DNA from: Epiperipatus broadwayi
Lineage: Eukaryota > Onychophora > Udeonychophora > Euonychophora > Peripatidae
DNA length: 64,000 nt
Assembly (NCBI GenBank): GCA_028023455.1
Contig: JAQFVV010012476.1
Span: forward strand, 3,473,555 to 3,537,554
Direction of reading: 5' to 3'
Below, in pieces: positions 62,671 through 64,000 of this stretch. The position numbers and the translations under genes are program-made. The number at the start of each line of letters is the position of its first letter. The first letter of the stretch is position 1. The notes beneath the pieces are model-generated. The model was not told the DNA's origin. It saw nothing but the letters and a program-made list of their open reading frames with translations, and did not search any database.

Positions 62671-62995
62671 TTACATCAGATTCTTGATAGGCAGTACTAA
62701 GGTTTTATTGTTAGTATAAGAATTGATGACTAAGGTGGCCATGCTATTTTTAGAAGCTACACTATGAAGTAGTCTTATGATTATTGTCACATGAGTGACC
62801 AAATCTGTCAGTTTTGCCACAACTGTTGGAAATTCCAACATTGCATTGAGAAACCATACATCCAATTCTGGAGCATTTGGAATGAAGGGGTTGCAGATCC
62901 TTAATACTAACTGTAATGGGAATTGATCGCACAGAAATATGATGTGGAAGTTCATCTAATACATGTGATCTTCCAAGATTTAGTTTGAATTTCAA
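62671..62995 (-). pseudogene. Possible Ty3/gypsy-type gag fragment
   Basis: The minus-strand frame 62671-62955 reads PFIPNAPELDVWFLNAMLEF, followed by FPTVVAKLTDLVTHVTIIIR, LLHSVASK and VINSYTNNKTLVLPIKNL. This has the layout of capsid domains in invertebrate Ty3/gypsy elements: a P-F-P--PELWF---E--F segment, then T---tkf-hv---L, then -VA-ei-d-i--P--n-Y--lK-. Upstream on the same strand, TEIAQVINVSNELTPNIKF could be preceding sequence. No LTR, protease or pol part is nearby. The family call rests on motif resemblance only, and the reading frame is interrupted before 62955. Confidence 0.45.
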
Positions 62996-63174
62996 ATTTT
63001 ATGTTTGGAGTCAGTTCATTTGATACATTTATGACTTGAGCAATTTCAGTTATATTTATTGTAAAACTTCTGTGAATTCAGGAAGAGTATTGTACAAGTG
63101 GATTTGTATCTTTAATTACATAATATAAATTTAATACATTGTACAGGCTTAAACATGCATTTTTATATGTAATA

Positions 63175-63645
63175 TTTACAGGATACAAACTCAAACTTTT
63201 ACATGACCCACTCTCAGTGCCATCTCATATTGCTGACCCACCTGATCACACACATATTGAAAAAATAAGTAATCACCAATATCTGTATTTCATGCTAAAC
63301 CAGCAATCATCAATTGGTTTAGATTACTGTCTCCACACATATATACAATCAGTGCTCAGCTTTATAATACGATAGTCAATCTTCATATTGTAATGGAATG
63401 GAAGGCTGAAGAGTTGTGAGTTGGAATAGTTTGAAGCCTGTCCATTAAAGTATGAAGATTGGCTAAAGCTGAGCACTTATTATATATATGTGTGAGGATA
63501 GTAAGCTAGACCAGCAGATGATTGCTGTTTTAGCATGAAATACATATATTGGTGATTATTTATCTTTTCAACAAGTGTGTGATCAGATGGATCAGCAATA
63601 TGAGATGGCACTGAGAGTAGTGGATCGTGTGATAATATAACTTTT
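63175..63645. mobile_element. Foldback family H, complete copy
   Basis: Arms of about 215 bp: left acatgacccactctcagtgc, ctgacccacctgatcacaca, aaccagcaatcatcaattgg, caatcttcatattgtaatgg; right ccattaaagtatgaagattg, ccagcagatgattgctgtt, tgtgtgatcagatggatcag, gcactgagagtagtggatcg. The spacer is about 45 bp. Its left-arm frame (63139-63375) is translated repeat, not a gene. This copy defines the full family; the hairpin at 17877 retains only the outer 60 bp of each arm. Confidence 0.92.
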
Positions 63646-64000
63646 TAAAATTTAGACGGTTAATTGTCTTCTCGGCCTCTTTGCACTGTTGTTTTGAAAA
63701 ATAGTCTCATGTTATAAACGATCTTGCTGAGAAAATAACCTTTGATCAAATAGTTTTGATCTTGTTATATTTCTGGAGCTCTTCTAAATAATCGTATAGT
63801 GAAAGACGAATTAGTACTTGGTTGGATGATGGATCATAGTTTTCTATCACGCTAATAATTGATGTGGTAGGTGAGAGACTATTTGCAAATATCTTTTCGT
63901 CAGTAATCATTTAATTTACCGATGGATGCGGGTTTAGACATTAGTTTCTTCAATTGTAATGTTATTAGAACTAAATGTTGAATTTTTTGCATGTTTGTTT
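63646..64000. other. No gene recognised; repeat-poor
   Basis: Less repetitive sequence with several CpG (gacggttaattg, cgatcttgctgag, accgatggatgcgggttt). No frame of interest; the window ends here. Confidence 0.35.

Noticed and set aside
63139-63375. 78-codon frame similar to one at 59831-60019
   Set aside because: The similarity reflects shared foldback family H sequence, not protein conservation.

Overview
The window reads as non-coding, AT-rich animal DNA, most likely from a mollusc and plausibly a cephalopod. I base this on the density of decayed non-LTR retrotransposons, tRNA-like SINEs, many foldback (MITE-like) elements and long TATC/AAT microsatellites. The taxon is an inference, because no host gene is present to confirm it. 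I found no convincing host exon, rRNA, true tRNA gene, CRISPR array or bacterial-style gene. The longest open frames (about 100 codons) lie in microsatellites, in transposon debris or in random AT-rich sequence.

Layout. 0-5 kb: a foldback element, then a nearly complete but heavily mutated LINE (family A, 1.4-4.2 kb) with a TG/AG microsatellite inside it, then degenerate GATA repeats. 5.5-13.9 kb: RTE-like LINE debris, then copy A of a 3.1-kb dispersed repeat. Copy A is split by a 1.74-kb insertion with 5'-TG...CA-3' ends. A 732-bp hAT-like element with an 8-bp target duplication, an inverted RTE endonuclease fragment and a full foldback element follow. 14.4-15.9 kb: a CpG-containing, repeat-poor stretch that looks like conserved non-coding DNA. 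16-22.3 kb: a large TATC array, a near-perfect hairpin, a palindromic double octamer, a LINE C-terminal fragment and a (AAT)n array of about 300 bp. 23-33 kb: a possible piggyBac-type MITE, another repeat-poor stretch with a POU octamer, a SINE, a foldback and a degenerate minisatellite. 33-41 kb: foldbacks, LINE fragments, an inverted SINE and a twin poly-G tract. 41.1-43.9 kb: the best-preserved RTE-like LINE, still clearly dead. 45-48 kb: three foldbacks and a SINE with a perfect 15-bp target duplication. 51.6-54.7 kb: copy B of the 3.1-kb repeat, uninterrupted. 55-64 kb: an inverted SINE, dispersed short repeats, two more hairpin-family copies, a full foldback and a fragment resembling Ty3/gypsy gag.

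How the parts relate. The autonomous-type elements (LINE A, the RTE-like LINE and two other LINE types) are all pseudogenes here. The SINEs carry target duplications and A-rich tails of the kind LINE machinery makes. The foldback families have no coding capacity and would depend on transposases encoded elsewhere. Nested insertions give a relative order of events: the 3.1-kb repeat existed before the 1.74-kb TG...CA insertion. The parts most likely to have a host function are the repeat-poor stretches at about 14.4-15.9, 28.3-28.7 and 38.3-38.7 kb.
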